From: Simiduia aestuariiviva
Lineage (GTDB): Bacteria > Pseudomonadota > Gammaproteobacteria > Pseudomonadales > Cellvibrionaceae
Reading direction: 5' to 3'
NCBI RefSeq assembly: GCF_014192475.1
Contig: NZ_JACHXZ010000004.1
Coordinates: forward strand, 175,348 to 239,347
Length of the DNA: 64,000 nucleotides
Below the pieces are notes generated by a model. The model saw only the letters and a program-made list of their open reading frames with translations, did not search any database and was not told where the DNA came from. Each line of letters begins with the position of its first letter. Within the stretch, counting starts at the first letter, position 1. Below are positions 1 through 10,008 of the stretch, piece after piece. The position numbers and the translations under genes were made by a program.

Positions 1-57
1 GGCGGCGAAGACAAAGGCGGGCTCGACTTCTCCAGCATTCAACAGTTCTACCAATAG
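1..57 (+). CDS. C-terminal end of an unidentified protein (partial)
   Basis: An open frame enters from the left edge and ends at TAG (55-57). Its last 18 residues read GGEDKGGLDFSSIQQFYQ. This is too short to assign to a family. All three forward frames are open across most of these bases, so the frame choice is a judgement: it gives an ordinary hydrophilic tail and stops 23 bp before the convergent acetyltransferase gene ends. It could equally be non-coding. Confidence 0.35.
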   Translation, partial: GGEDKGGLDFSSIQQFYQ

Positions 58-80
58 CTGCGGGTGACATGCCACCCCGA

Positions 81-533
81 CTAGAGCGCTAGCTGCATGA
101 TCACATCGCAGCGGGCGTAGTCGGGGTGGCAGCGCTGCGGCAACACTGTAAAGCCATGCTTTCGATACAGCGCCAACGCGCGCTCCAAGCGCGAACTGGT
201 GAGCAAGTCTAGGCGCACAGCGTTTAGTTCGCGCGCCAAATCAATACTGGCCGTCATTAATTGATGGCTGAGCCCTCGCCCCTGATGCGCGGGATCCACC
301 GCCATTTTGGCCAACTCAAAGCTGTCAATGCCATTTTTTAGCAACGCACAACAGCCCAGCACCTCGCCCTCGTCTACCAAGGTCAAAATGTAACCGCCCT
401 GCTCCACAATTACCTCGGGGCGCTCAAGCACCTTGCGATCCGACGCCTCAAGGGTGAAATGCGCCTCAATCCACGCGCGATTTAATGCCGAGAAACGCTC
501 AAAGTCCGCGGCCACATTGACTCGAATGTCCAA
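81..533 (-). CDS. GNAT family N-acetyltransferase
   Basis: This is a small cytoplasmic acyl-CoA N-acetyltransferase of the GNAT fold; the acceptor cannot be read from the sequence. The acetyl-CoA pyrophosphate loop is visible as AKMAVDPAHQGRGLSHQLM (the Q/RxxGxG/A pattern), followed by a helix and the usual late motif LYRKHGF. The proposed start is TTG at 533, because AAGGGGGGG lies just upstream and the fold begins there (about 150 residues, the normal size). The frame can be extended to another TTG at 602, but that codon sits directly after a stop and the extra 23 residues look non-domain. The gene is divergent from the GAF-GGDEF-EAL gene. Confidence 0.85.
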   Translation of the reverse strand: MDIRVNVAADFERFSALNRAWIEAHFTLEASDRKVLERPEVIVEQGGYILTLVDEGEVLGCCALLKNGIDSFELAKMAVDPAHQGRGLSHQLMTASIDLARELNAVRLDLLTSSRLERALALYRKHGFTVLPQRCHPDYARCDVIMQLAL

Positions 534-658
534 ACGCCCCCCCTTATAACCAGATATCCACCTATTGCGAACCTTATAACAATAGCGACCTAAAACGCAC
601 AATCAAGCAGGTTGAGCACCATGACCTATACTCAGTAGAAACCCCATATGACTATGAC

Positions 659-3600
659 ATGACTGCATCTTCCGCCCGAGAAAACGCCCTTTCGGACGCC
701 CAACGCGTGGCTGAACTCGAAGCTCAGCTACGCGAGCGCGACGACGCCTTACGCACGCAACAAGCGCTGCTAGATATCGCGGATCTCGCCTATAAAGCGG
801 GCAGCTTGGAACACCTGTTCGCCAGCAGCCACGCCATCATCCGCCAGTTCATGTACGCCAACAACTTCTACATCGCACTCGAACACAAAGACCGCAATAC
901 CATCAGTTTCCCGTATTACATAGACACCGAAGACCCATCCACCAGCGACGACATTGGGGAAATCCCCATTGGCGAAATGAATCGCAGCTTGACCGCCTAC
1001 CTTATGCGCAACGATACCACCGTATTTGTGCGCAGCGCGGAGGAGTTCGAACAGTTACTGCACGACCGCGACCTGGAACTCGTGGGCAGCCCACCCCAGT
1101 GCCTGCTGGGCGTACCCATCAGGCGCACAGGTGGCCAGCAGGGCGCGATTGTGGTGCAGAGCTATGTGGAAAGTGCGCGTTTTACCCATGCCGATCGAGA
1201 CATGCTGTCGTTTCTAGCTCAGCATATCGCCACGGCCTTTGATCGCTTTGAACAACGCGAATTACTGGAACTAGAAGTTGCCGAACGCACGCGCAGTCTG
1301 CAAGAAAAAAATCAACAATTAGAAGTTAATCTAAGAGAGCGGGAAGCCGACAAAAAACTGCAAGCCGCACTCTACAGTCTCGCGCAGCTGGCCCACGGCA
1401 CCGACGACATCAACGCCACCTTTCCAAAACTGCATGAAATTTTAGGCAGCCTATTTTATGCGAAGAATTTTTACGTCGCCCTGATCAGTGATGACGGAGA
1501 GGAAATCACCTTCCCCTATTACTCCGACGACGTAGATATTAAAACCGAAACTCGAAAGCTCGGACATGGCGTCACAGAGTACACTCTGCATTCACTCAAG
1601 CCTGAGTTAATCCAACGCAATGACCTGATTCGATTAATTGAAGAAGGCGAGCTAGATCCACCCGGCACCCACCCAGAAAGCTGGATAGGCGCGCCCATAA
1701 TTGTTGGCAATAGCGCCTTCGGCGTAATCGCGTCGCAAAGCTATGAAAAAGACCATATTTTTTCTGAAAAGGACTTGGAGCTCCTGAGTTTCGCCGCCGA
1801 CCAGCTGGCCGAGACGCTCAAACGCCAACAGGATTCAGATGCCATCATGCTGGCCAACATTACCCTAGAGGCGCGAGTCGAACAGCGCACTTGGGAGCTG
1901 TCGCAAATCAACGAGCAAATGGAAAGTGAAATTGAGGAGCGTCGGCGTGCAGAAGAATTGCAAAAAACGCTGTTCACTATTGACGAGCTAACCCACCAAA
2001 TCGACGATATCGGCCAGTTTTACAATGAAATCCATCAGCTCATTGGCAAGTTCATTCACGCCAAGCACTTCTTTATTGCTGAATACAATGATGACAACGG
2101 TAAGCTGTATTTCCCCTACTACGTAGATGACACGCAAAATCTAGCGGACTTTACAGAGTCTACTGACGACGACCCTATTCCGCACATGCCCTTCGAGCTC
2201 ATTCGAAAAACCATGACGGCCTATGTCATACGCACCGGCAAGTCGCTGCTGGCCAATGACAAAATTCGCCGCGAGCTGGAGGCCGCTGGAGAAATTGGCT
2301 TAGTGGGCGTTGACCCCGTTGACTGGCTCGGCGTGCCGCTCATCAAAGACAACAAGGTCGCCGGGGTCATCGTCGTGCAAACTTACGACGAACAAAATCG
2401 GTTTGGAAAAATAGAACACGAGCTTTTACAGTTTGTGGCATCCCACATCACCACCGCCCTCGAGCGAAAAAGCTATCGCGATGCACTCGAAAAGCGCGTT
2501 GAAGAGCGCACACTAGAACTCGAACAAACCAACCACAAACTGCAAGAACAAATTTCCGTGCGCGAGCGCGCTGAAAATTTGCAGACAGCCCTGTTTCGCA
2601 TCGCCGACATGACCAACAGCGCTACCGATATGACCACGTTTTATCGGCAAATTCATGAAATCATTGCGCGCTTAATGTATGCGAAATATTTCTTCATCGC
2701 GCTGCTGGATAGCGATCAGTCCAACACCCTCACCTTCCCTTACTACATCGACATTGAAACTCATATGCCCGAACCCAGGGCCATGGGCAACCACTTAACC
2801 GAACACGTTATTCGAACAGGTAAGCCACTACTCTTGACGCCTGACAATAGTGAAGACATACAAAAGGCGATCAAGATCAAAGGGAAGATTCCAGTTTCAT
2901 GGCTGGGGGTACCGCTGATACTCGACGGCGAGATACTCGGCGCTCTGGTGGTACAAACCTACGACACCGCATTTGTATTAAGCAAAAACGAAGAAGAAAT
3001 ACTCACCTATGTGTCCCACCACGTGGCCACAGCACTCGACAGAAAGCGCGCGCGTGCCAAGCTAGAGCAGCGGGTTGAACAGCGCACCATGGAACTGCGT
3101 GAAGTTAACCTGTCGCTGGAGCGCCAAATAGACAAGCGCCGACAGATTGAAAAGCAACTGGAACACGATGCTTTTCACGATGCGCTTACACAGTTGCCTA
3201 ACCGCATGTTGTTTATGGATCGGCTGAATCAACTGATCGCAAAAGGTGGCCGCGACACACGCTTTCGTTACGCTGTACTCTTTCTCGACCTCGATCGTTT
3301 CAAAGTCATTAACGACAGCCTTGGGCATTTAGCAGGCGATAAGTTACTACAAGAGGTGTCTAACCGATTGCTAAAACTAGTCAGGCCGCAAGATACCGTG
3401 GCGCGACTGGGCGGCGATGAATTCTGTATTCTCTTGGACGATATCCAAGGCCTCACCATGGCTGAATTAGTGGCCAAGCGCGTGTGCGATGACCTAACCC
3501 AGCCATTTAACATCGATGGCAATGAAGTGTTCACCTCTACCAGCATAGGCATAGCCTATAGCGCACTAAAATATACCGCCGCCGATGACATGTTACGCGA

Positions 3601-4450
3601 CTCCGATGCCGCCATGTATCAAGCAAAAATGCTCGGCAAACGGCAATACTCCGTATTCGATAAAAGCATGCACGCCAAGGCGATGAATACGCTGAAGCTA
3701 GAAACCGAACTGCGCAACGCCATTCGCGCGGGTGACATTGATGTTTACTATCAACCCATCGTGCGACTCAGTGATCAACAAATTGACGGCTTTGAAGCCT
3801 TGGCGCGTTGGCACCACCCCAATCAGGGTTTGATCCACCCCGGTGATTTTATCCCACTGGCCGAAGAAAGCGGCTTGATTACTGAACTCGATCTCGCCAT
3901 GTGTCTCAAGGCCTGCTTACAGGTTGCACAATGGCAGAGTGAAGAGCGGCCGCTTACCATCAGCGTAAACCTTTCTAGCAAACATTTTTCGCGCAATGAT
4001 CTCGTCGAGAAAATTGCCGATATTTTAGAGGTGTCTTCGCTAAAGCCAAGCTTACTTAAGTTAGAAATAACTGAAAGCGCACTCATGGAGAATGTAACCA
4101 CTGCACAAAAACTTCTTCGAGCGCTTAAGGATCTTGGCGTCACCTTGGCGATGGATGATTTTGGCACTGGCTATTCATCACTGAGCTACCTACATCGCTT
4201 CCCGCTAGATGTTCTTAAAGTCGATCGATGCTTCGTGGATGAAATTGACATCAAAAAAGAGAACAAAGCCATCGTCAGCACCATCGTCACACTGGCCAAC
4301 ACACTTGGCATGACTTCCGTTGCAGAAGGCATTGAAACAGCAGAGCAGTTAGCAACGGTAAAAGCCCTGGGGTGCGATCTTGGCCAAGGCTATTTATTTT
4401 CCAAACCCATGTCGCATCAAGACGCAGAGCGCGCGCTTAGAAGCGGCTAA
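659..4450 (+). CDS. Four-GAF GGDEF-EAL protein (c-di-GMP turnover)
   Basis: A predicted cytoplasmic bifunctional cyclic-di-GMP enzyme of 1263 residues. The N-terminal 800 residues hold four GAF-type sensory repeats of about 200 residues (around 35-200, 235-400, 435-605, 640-800). Each contains a matching core of the form Y/HAxxFF/YxAL followed by FPYYxD. Each repeat ends in a coiled-coil linker with a phrase like LExRVEQRTxEL. The GGDEF domain (about 835-990) has intact RLGGDEF at about residue 918 and an RPQD inhibitory site five residues upstream. The EAL domain (about 1005-1255) has FEALARW, DDFGTGYSS and AEGIE, so both cyclase and phosphodiesterase could be active. No membrane segment or signal peptide is seen. 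The GAF ligand is unknown. The ribosome binding site is weak. A second GGDEF-EAL gene follows 44 bp downstream and is probably co-transcribed. Confidence 0.93.
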   Translation: MTASSARENALSDAQRVAELEAQLRERDDALRTQQALLDIADLAYKAGSLEHLFASSHAIIRQFMYANNFYIALEHKDRNTISFPYYIDTEDPSTSDDIGEIPIGEMNRSLTAYLMRNDTTVFVRSAEEFEQLLHDRDLELVGSPPQCLLGVPIRRTGGQQGAIVVQSYVESARFTHADRDMLSFLAQHIATAFDRFEQRELLELEVAERTRSLQEKNQQLEVNLREREADKKLQAALYSLAQLAHGTDDINATFPKLHEILGSLFYAKNFYVALISDDGEEITFPYYSDDVDIKTETRKLGHGVTEYTLHSLKPELIQRNDLIRLIEEGELDPPGTHPESWIGAPIIVGNSAFGVIASQSYEKDHIFSEKDLELLSFAADQLAETLKRQQDSDAIMLANITLEARVEQRTWELSQINEQMESEIEERRRAEELQKTLFTIDELTHQIDDIGQFYNEIHQLIGKFIHAKHFFIAEYNDDNGKLYFPYYVDDTQNLADFTESTDDDPIPHMPFELIRKTMTAYVIRTGKSLLANDKIRRELEAAGEIGLVGVDPVDWLGVPLIKDNKVAGVIVVQTYDEQNRFGKIEHELLQFVASHITTALERKSYRDALEKRVEERTLELEQTNHKLQEQISVRERAENLQTALFRIADMTNSATDMTTFYRQIHEIIARLMYAKYFFIALLDSDQSNTLTFPYYIDIETHMPEPRAMGNHLTEHVIRTGKPLLLTPDNSEDIQKAIKIKGKIPVSWLGVPLILDGEILGALVVQTYDTAFVLSKNEEEILTYVSHHVATALDRKRARAKLEQRVEQRTMELREVNLSLERQIDKRRQIEKQLEHDAFHDALTQLPNRMLFMDRLNQLIAKGGRDTRFRYAVLFLDLDRFKVINDSLGHLAGDKLLQEVSNRLLKLVRPQDTVARLGGDEFCILLDDIQGLTMAELVAKRVCDDLTQPFNIDGNEVFTSTSIGIAYSALKYTAADDMLRDSDAAMYQAKMLGKRQYSVFDKSMHAKAMNTLKLETELRNAIRAGDIDVYYQPIVRLSDQQIDGFEALARWHHPNQGLIHPGDFIPLAEESGLITELDLAMCLKACLQVAQWQSEERPLTISVNLSSKHFSRNDLVEKIADILEVSSLKPSLLKLEITESALMENVTTAQKLLRALKDLGVTLAMDDFGTGYSSLSYLHRFPLDVLKVDRCFVDEIDIKKENKAIVSTIVTLANTLGMTSVAEGIETAEQLATVKALGCDLGQGYLFSKPMSHQDAERALRSG

Positions 4451-4494
4451 CCAATCGCCGTATATATTGCTAACGAATTCCATGGACGAGTTGA

Positions 4495-7485
4495 ATGGAC
4501 ACGGTCCCACCAACACCTATACACGCGACACTCTCACTTACTGAAGCGTGCGCCCTCATGCTCTTGCAGCAGACACATCGCTGCAGAATTACCGACGACA
4601 GCAACCAAACATCTCACATACTCTATCGTGCAGATCTACTTCAGCTGTTGGCCAGCGAACCATCACGCGAATCTGAAACCCTGCTCAGCCTCATTAATTC
4701 CAGAGGCATTACAAACGCACGTTATCAACGACTGGCCACAATCCATCAGTGTCAACGCTACTATCTGGCTGATCAGGCAGGGCGTTTCATACATGTCAGC
4801 GATGCCCTTGCTGAATTGTTTAACACCACGTCAGAGGCACTATTAGGGCAATCAGCAGACACTGTTTTTCCGCTGGCGCAGGCACGAAGACTGAATCAAT
4901 GGCACGCCGACGTCTTGCAGGCTAAGTCACCCACCGTTAAGCCACTGCCCTTTGCCGGCATCGATGGCACGCACATTACGCTGCTTACTTTGATGCCCAT
5001 ATCCGAGCCAGATTCACCCAGCGAAATTTTAGGGCTATTAACGTTAGCCCCGTCAGAGTGGCAACCCACCGAGGTCGACCGTATTACAGAAAACGAACTT
5101 GAAACCATTTTCCAATCGCTGCCAGATTTGTTTTTTCGATTGGCTAGTGACGGTACTATTCTCGACTATAGAGCACAGCAAAGCGCGGATCTGTATATGC
5201 CGCCGGAGCAATTTCTCGGAAAGCGCATGCAGGAAATTTTGCCCTGCGACTTGGCTGAGCTATTCACATGCCGAATGGACGAACAAAAATCCACAGGTGA
5301 GTTAATTACCTATGAATATGATTTACCCATTGGTACTGGCACAGCCCGCTTTGAAGCGCGGCTGCGAGATTTGCCTGGCACTGACGAAATCATCGTCATC
5401 GTGCGCAATATCACGGAGCAATATCGAGAACACCAGGCGCGCATTCGCGCAGAACAGCAGTTGAGCCTTGCGTTAGAGGCAGCAAAAGAAGGGGTATGGG
5501 ACTGGGATATTCGCGCGGGACTGTGGAGCGCCAACGCGCGCTTTTTCACCATGCTCGGTTTCCCGCCTGCAGTTCAGCCGCAACCCATTCACCACTGGAA
5601 TACCAAAATTCATAACGACGATGTCGAACGCCGCAAGCTGGCCTATGGATCATTGTTAACCGGTGACAGCGAAAATTTAGATGTGGACTTTAGGGTGCTC
5701 AATAGCGATGGCGGCTATCAGTGGGTACGAGCGCGCGGTAAGGTTGTCGAGCGAAGTCCTGATGGATTGGCCTTGCGCGCGGTGGGCACCCACGAAGAGG
5801 TTAGTGAGCGCAAGATGCTCGAGGAGCGCCTGAAACTGGCGGCGACCGTGTTCGAAAACACCGCAGAAGGCGTCATCATTGCAAACCCTCGTGGCCATAT
5901 TATCGAGGTCAACCAAGGCTTTGTTGACGTCACCGGATTTAGCCGCGACGAGGTGCTAGGGCGGCACGTTCGCCTGTTAAATTCTGGCCGCCAAGCACCC
6001 GCCTTTTACCGCACAATATGGCGTGCACTGTTAACGGAGGGAAGCTGGCAGGGAGAGATTTGGAATCGTCGTAAGGACGGTCAAACCATTCCTGAGTGGC
6101 TAAATATTAATGCCGTCTACGACGACAACCAACAAATCAGTCACTTCGTTGCCGTCTTTTCAGATATTTCGGTGCTCAAACGCTCCGAAGAAAAACTCGA
6201 TCACATGGCCCACCACGATGCGCTCACGGGCCTACCCAATCGACTCATGCTACAGGCGAGGCTCGGACGCGCGCTGGTGCACGCCAGTCGCAATCAAAGT
6301 TTATTGGCACTGCTGTTTCTCGATGTCGATCGGTTTAAGAAAATCAACGACAGCATGGGGCACACTATTGGTGACGGACTGCTAAAACAAGTGGGTAAAC
6401 GCCTCAAATCTTGTGTGCGCGCAGAGGATACCGTGGCGCGATTGGGGGGCGACGAATTTGTAGTGCTCTTAGAAAACTTACCCAACGGTGAAGCGGCGGC
6501 GTTAATTGCGGAAAAAATACTACGGTCGATTCGCGAACCCTTTGATATTCAAGGCAAGGAGTTTTACACCACCACCAGCATTGGCATTAGCGTCTATCCA
6601 AACGATGGCAAATCGCCGGCCGACCTGCTGCGCAATGCAGACACGGCCATGTATCAAGTCAAGCAGAAGGGCCGCGATAGCTACAGCTTTTATACCGAAC
6701 ATCTCACCACCAACGCACAACGAAAAGCGGAAATGGAGTCTGAGTTGCATCGCGCGATTCTCAACAATGAGCTGATGCTTCAATATCAACCACAATTCAA
6801 TCTCAACAATGAAGAGTTGGTCGGCATGGAGGCGTTAGTGCGTTGGAACCACCCCGTGAAGGGCATGATTCCGCCCGATTTATTCATCCCCCTTGCAGAG
6901 GAGAGTGGGCTGATAAATAAAATCAGTGAGTGGGTTTGCAATGCAGCCTGCCAACAGGTGCGCATCTGGCTGGACAAGGGCTTTCGCGTTCCGCGCGTCG
7001 CCGTGAATGTTTCAGGAGCCGAGCTAATGGGCGGCAATTTATTGACAAATTTTACCTCGGCCATGTCGACGCACCGCATTGCTGGCAGTCAGCTTGAGGC
7101 AGAGATCACCGAGAATTTTATGATGCAGGACGTAGAAAGAGCCGTAGGCTTGGTGAACGAACTGCGTGATTTAGGCATCGTTATTGCCGTTGACGATTTT
7201 GGCACGGGTTACTCCTCGCTGGCATACCTTAAAACACTCCCTATACACCGACTTAAAATTGACCGCACCTTTGTGCGTGAGATCCCCAACAATGTCAACG
7301 ACATGGCCATCACCCATGCCATCATCGCCATGGGCGAGAGTCTTGGATTAGAAATTTTGGCAGAGGGCATTGAGACGCGGGAACAACAGGCCTTTTTGCG
7401 CTCGAAAGGCTGCAGCCTCGGGCAGGGTTATTTGTTTGCAAGGCCGCTCTCGGCCGAAAATATTGAGGGCTGGCTCGCCCACTGA
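4495..7485 (+). CDS. Multi-PAS GGDEF-EAL protein (c-di-GMP turnover)
   Basis: Second large c-di-GMP enzyme, 996 residues, directly after the four-GAF protein. Order of domains: an N-terminal stretch (about 10-75) of uncertain fold; a PAS domain at about 85-190; another at 200-310 (SLPDLFFRLASDGTI); a PAS_3-like domain at 325-440 (WDWDIRAG); a fourth at 445-560 (ENTAEGVIIANPRGHI); GGDEF at about 565-730; EAL at about 740-996. RLGGDEF (about residue 650) is intact with an RAED inhibitory site five residues before it. The EAL part has MEALVRW, DDFGTGYSS and AEGIE, so it is probably competent for hydrolysis. No transmembrane segment is evident. The different sensory inputs in the two neighbours suggest parallel signals feeding one c-di-GMP output, which is inference. 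Confidence 0.92.
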   Translation: MDTVPPTPIHATLSLTEACALMLLQQTHRCRITDDSNQTSHILYRADLLQLLASEPSRESETLLSLINSRGITNARYQRLATIHQCQRYYLADQAGRFIHVSDALAELFNTTSEALLGQSADTVFPLAQARRLNQWHADVLQAKSPTVKPLPFAGIDGTHITLLTLMPISEPDSPSEILGLLTLAPSEWQPTEVDRITENELETIFQSLPDLFFRLASDGTILDYRAQQSADLYMPPEQFLGKRMQEILPCDLAELFTCRMDEQKSTGELITYEYDLPIGTGTARFEARLRDLPGTDEIIVIVRNITEQYREHQARIRAEQQLSLALEAAKEGVWDWDIRAGLWSANARFFTMLGFPPAVQPQPIHHWNTKIHNDDVERRKLAYGSLLTGDSENLDVDFRVLNSDGGYQWVRARGKVVERSPDGLALRAVGTHEEVSERKMLEERLKLAATVFENTAEGVIIANPRGHIIEVNQGFVDVTGFSRDEVLGRHVRLLNSGRQAPAFYRTIWRALLTEGSWQGEIWNRRKDGQTIPEWLNINAVYDDNQQISHFVAVFSDISVLKRSEEKLDHMAHHDALTGLPNRLMLQARLGRALVHASRNQSLLALLFLDVDRFKKINDSMGHTIGDGLLKQVGKRLKSCVRAEDTVARLGGDEFVVLLENLPNGEAAALIAEKILRSIREPFDIQGKEFYTTTSIGISVYPNDGKSPADLLRNADTAMYQVKQKGRDSYSFYTEHLTTNAQRKAEMESELHRAILNNELMLQYQPQFNLNNEELVGMEALVRWNHPVKGMIPPDLFIPLAEESGLINKISEWVCNAACQQVRIWLDKGFRVPRVAVNVSGAELMGGNLLTNFTSAMSTHRIAGSQLEAEITENFMMQDVERAVGLVNELRDLGIVIAVDDFGTGYSSLAYLKTLPIHRLKIDRTFVREIPNNVNDMAITHAIIAMGESLGLEILAEGIETREQQAFLRSKGCSLGQGYLFARPLSAENIEGWLAH

Positions 7486-7675
7486 TCGCCCCTGTCCATT
7501 GGCTTAGTCAGTAGCTCTGGCACAAGGGATTTTTGCGCGTACAAACGCGTTGCTAACGCCGAAAAACATACAGCCTCTATGTTCAGCCTCGCTCAAAGTA
7601 ACAATTGAACGGCAAGCTTGATTGCCTGAGCAAAGACTGGAAAGATAGCTGCTTTGTCTACTGCGAATAAAATTG

Positions 7676-8401
7676 ATGCTGCCGTTTATCAATCCCGAAC
7701 TACCCTGTGCTGAAATTGCTAGCAAGCTCGCAGCACAAGACTACGTAGTTATAAAAGATTTCTTAGCACCCGCCGTCGCCAGCCACCTACAGCAACTGAT
7801 GTTGCAGCAGCCTTGGGATTTAGCATTCAGCCAGTCTCGAAAAGGACAGATATTGCGCGCTGCCGACATAGCCAAAAACCCACAACGGGAACAGCAGGCC
7901 AGCGCTCAGGCGTGGGCGGAACAAGAGTCTTTTCGATTTTCTTACCACAACATTGATTTGGTCAAAGCCTGTATAGAAAAGCGGCCGGTGGCTCCGGATT
8001 TAATCGCGTTGCTGGAGATTTTTAATACGCCGGCCTATCACGCACTGATGGCGCAACTAACTGGTTGCAGCGACTTTACCCGAATTTCTGCGCAGGCTAC
8101 CTGGTATAGGCCGGGCGACTTTTTAACACTACACAACGATTTTGTGCACGAAGAGCAGCGGTTTTTTGCCTACGTCTTGAGTTTATCCGACCGCTGGCAA
8201 GCGTCGTATGGCGGACTATTACACCTGTTTGATGAACAGGGCAACGAGCGCGCCAAAGTAGTGCCCCAATTCAACTGCCTGACCCTGTTCAAAACACCGC
8301 AACAGCACCTAGTGTCAAAAGTGATAGACAATACCGCTGGCGCTCGGCTGGCAATCACCGGCTGGTTGAGCAAACCCAACCCAGTCTCAAACTCCCAGTA
8401 A
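7676..8401 (+). CDS. 2OG-Fe(II) oxygenase family protein
   Basis: A soluble protein of 241 residues with the layout of 2-oxoglutarate/Fe(II) dioxygenases of the Tpa1/prolyl hydroxylase type. The iron facial triad is readable as HND (H153 and D155 in LTLHNDF) plus H211 in TPQQHLVSK. The likely 2-oxoglutarate-binding arginine is in ARLAITGW. Such enzymes hydroxylate protein side chains or small molecules; the substrate is not evident. The ATG at 7676 is preferred over TTG at 7673, although neither has a clear ribosome binding site. The gene stands alone between the c-di-GMP pair and glyA. The 190 bp before it show no recognisable feature. Confidence 0.82.
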   Translation: MLPFINPELPCAEIASKLAAQDYVVIKDFLAPAVASHLQQLMLQQPWDLAFSQSRKGQILRAADIAKNPQREQQASAQAWAEQESFRFSYHNIDLVKACIEKRPVAPDLIALLEIFNTPAYHALMAQLTGCSDFTRISAQATWYRPGDFLTLHNDFVHEEQRFFAYVLSLSDRWQASYGGLLHLFDEQGNERAKVVPQFNCLTLFKTPQQHLVSKVIDNTAGARLAITGWLSKPNPVSNSQ

Positions 8402-8514
8402 TTTTGTACGAAGAATACCTGCGAGGACGTACCTGCAAAAGCGCCTTAGCAATGGCAATGTTTTGGTTCCATTTCTGCAGGGCTTGCTATCGCCGACGCG
8501 GTACAGTAAATTCA

Positions 8515-8550
8515 GTTTCCTATAGGAAACCAAATTTTACTATTGGAAAC
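8515..8550. promoter_or_regulatory. 16-bp palindrome plus half-site upstream of glyA
   Basis: GTTTCCTATAGGAAAC at 8515-8530 is a perfect 16-bp inverted repeat. A further TATTGGAAAC half-site sits at 8541-8550 in the same orientation as the right arm, 20 bp on. This is the shape of a dimeric repressor or activator operator. It lies about 70-90 bp before the probable glyA promoter. It does not match the PurR or MetR operators known for E. coli glyA, so the regulator is unknown. Confidence 0.5.
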
Positions 8551-8592
8551 AAACACCTTGTTGCGCATCTGCATCCAGAAGACCGGCGTATT

Positions 8593-8625
8593 TTGACTAA
8601 ATATTCGCCATAAATAAGGTACAAT
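8593..8625 (+). promoter_or_regulatory. Probable glyA promoter
   Basis: TTGACT (8593-8598) and TACAAT (8620-8625) resemble sigma-70 elements, with GCGCGCC immediately downstream as in many gammaproteobacterial promoters. The spacing of 21 bp is longer than ideal, so the TACAAT box is better supported than the -35 box. About 45 bp of leader precede the glyA start. Confidence 0.4.
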
Positions 8626-8672
8626 GCGCGCCTTCAAATTTTCACCTCGTCTGGCTATAGCAGGGCTACCCC

Positions 8673-9938
8673 ATGTTTGATAAATCGCAAACCATCGCAT
8701 CCTTTGACCCGGAACTCTGGGCGTCTATTCAGTCTGAAGAAGTTCGCCAGGAAGAACACATCGAGCTGATCGCCTCGGAAAACTACACCAGCCCCATGGT
8801 CATGGTGGCGCAGGGCACCAAGCTCACTAACAAGTACGCTGAAGGCTACCCGGGCAAGCGCTACTACGGTGGTTGTGAATACGTGGATACCGCTGAAACC
8901 CTGGCCATCGAGCGTGCCAAGGAGCTGTTTGGCGCCGACTACGCCAACGTTCAGCCGCACTCCGGCTCACAGGCCAACAACGCCGTTTACGCCGCCCTGT
9001 GCGAACCGGGCGACACGGTGTTGGGCATGAGCTTGGCCCACGGCGGCCACTTGACCCACGGTGCCTCCGTCAGCTTTTCTGGCAAGATTTACAAGGCGGT
9101 ACAGTACGGCATCAACACCGACACCGGCCTGATTGACTACGACGAAGTGGAGCGCTTGGCCGTTGAGCACAAGCCAAAAATGATCGTAGCGGGCTTCTCT
9201 GCCTACTCACAGATCATGGACTGGCAGCGCTTTCGCGATATCGCCGACAAAGTGGGCGCCTACCTGTTTGTGGACATGGCCCACGTTGCGGGCTTGGTTG
9301 CCGCCGGCGTCTACCCCAACCCCGTGCAAATCGCCGACGTGACCACCACCACCACCCACAAAACCCTGCGCGGCCCCCGTGGCGGCTTGATCCTTGCCCG
9401 CAAGAACGAAGCCATCGAGAAGAAATTGAACTCCGCGGTTTTCCCCGGTGGTCAGGGCGGCCCCTTGATGCACGTGATCGCGGCGAAAGCGGTGAGCTTC
9501 AAAGAAGCCATGAGCGATGAATACAAAGCCTACCAGCAGCAAGTGGTTAAAAATGCCAAGGCCATGGCCGCTACCTTTATCGAGCGCGGCATCAAGATCG
9601 TCTCTGGCGGCACCGAGAACCACCTGATGCTGGTGGACTTGATCGGCAAGGAATACACCGGTAAAGACGCGGACGCCGCACTGGGCGCCGCCAACATCAC
9701 CGTCAACAAAAATGCCGTGCCCAACGACCCGCGCTCACCTTTCGTGACCTCCGGGTTGCGCGTGGGCACCCCGGCCATCACCACCCGCGGTTTTAAAGAA
9801 GCCGAAACCATCGAGCTGACTCACTGGATGTGCGATGTGCTGGCAGCGTTAGAAGCTGGCAACGCCGATGCCAAGATCGAAGAAGTGAAAGCCAAGGTCC
9901 TTGAAGTGTGCAAACGCTTCCCAGTCTACGGCGCCTAA
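8673..9938 (+). CDS. glyA: Serine hydroxymethyltransferase
   Basis: Cytosolic PLP enzyme that interconverts serine and glycine with transfer of a one-carbon unit to tetrahydrofolate. The 421-residue length is standard. Visible family features are [10 protein letters not shown] near the N-terminus, [31 protein letters not shown], and the PLP lysine region [14 protein letters not shown]. The coding sequence is noticeably GC-rich and regular in codon choice, as expected for a highly expressed housekeeping gene. It is monocistronic: a palindromic element and promoter lie upstream and a strong terminator follows 38 bp after the stop. Confidence 0.98.
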   Translation: MFDKSQTIASFDPELWASIQSEEVRQEEHIELIASENYTSPMVMVAQGTKLTNKYAEGYPGKRYYGGCEYVDTAETLAIERAKELFGADYANVQPHSGSQANNAVYAALCEPGDTVLGMSLAHGGHLTHGASVSFSGKIYKAVQYGINTDTGLIDYDEVERLAVEHKPKMIVAGFSAYSQIMDWQRFRDIADKVGAYLFVDMAHVAGLVAAGVYPNPVQIADVTTTTTHKTLRGPRGGLILARKNEAIEKKLNSAVFPGGQGGPLMHVIAAKAVSFKEAMSDEYKAYQQQVVKNAKAMAATFIERGIKIVSGGTENHLMLVDLIGKEYTGKDADAALGAANITVNKNAVPNDPRSPFVTSGLRVGTPAITTRGFKEAETIELTHWMCDVLAALEAGNADAKIEEVKAKVLEVCKRFPVYGA

Positions 9939-9975
9939 ACTGTGCGGCTGCCGACTCGATAGCTCCACCCCTACG

Positions 9976-10008
9976 AATAACAAAGCCCGCAATGCGGGCT
10001 TTGTTATT
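9976..10008. terminator. Rho-independent terminator after glyA
   Basis: A perfect 15-bp stem (AATAACAAAGCCCGC, loop AAT, then its complement) with AT-rich flanks, 38 bp after the glyA stop. Confidence 0.85.

Noticed and set aside
7504-7725. 73-residue minus-strand frame between the GGDEF-EAL gene and the oxygenase
   Set aside because: It begins inside the oxygenase gene and shows no domain or ribosome binding site.
8404-8613. 69-residue open frame between the oxygenase gene and glyA
   Set aside because: It covers the palindrome and promoter region, has no ribosome binding site, and its composition is unlike a protein.
8402-8672. Glycine riboswitch upstream of glyA
   Set aside because: I could not find the paired aptamer core; the only clear structure is the short palindrome, which fits a protein operator better.
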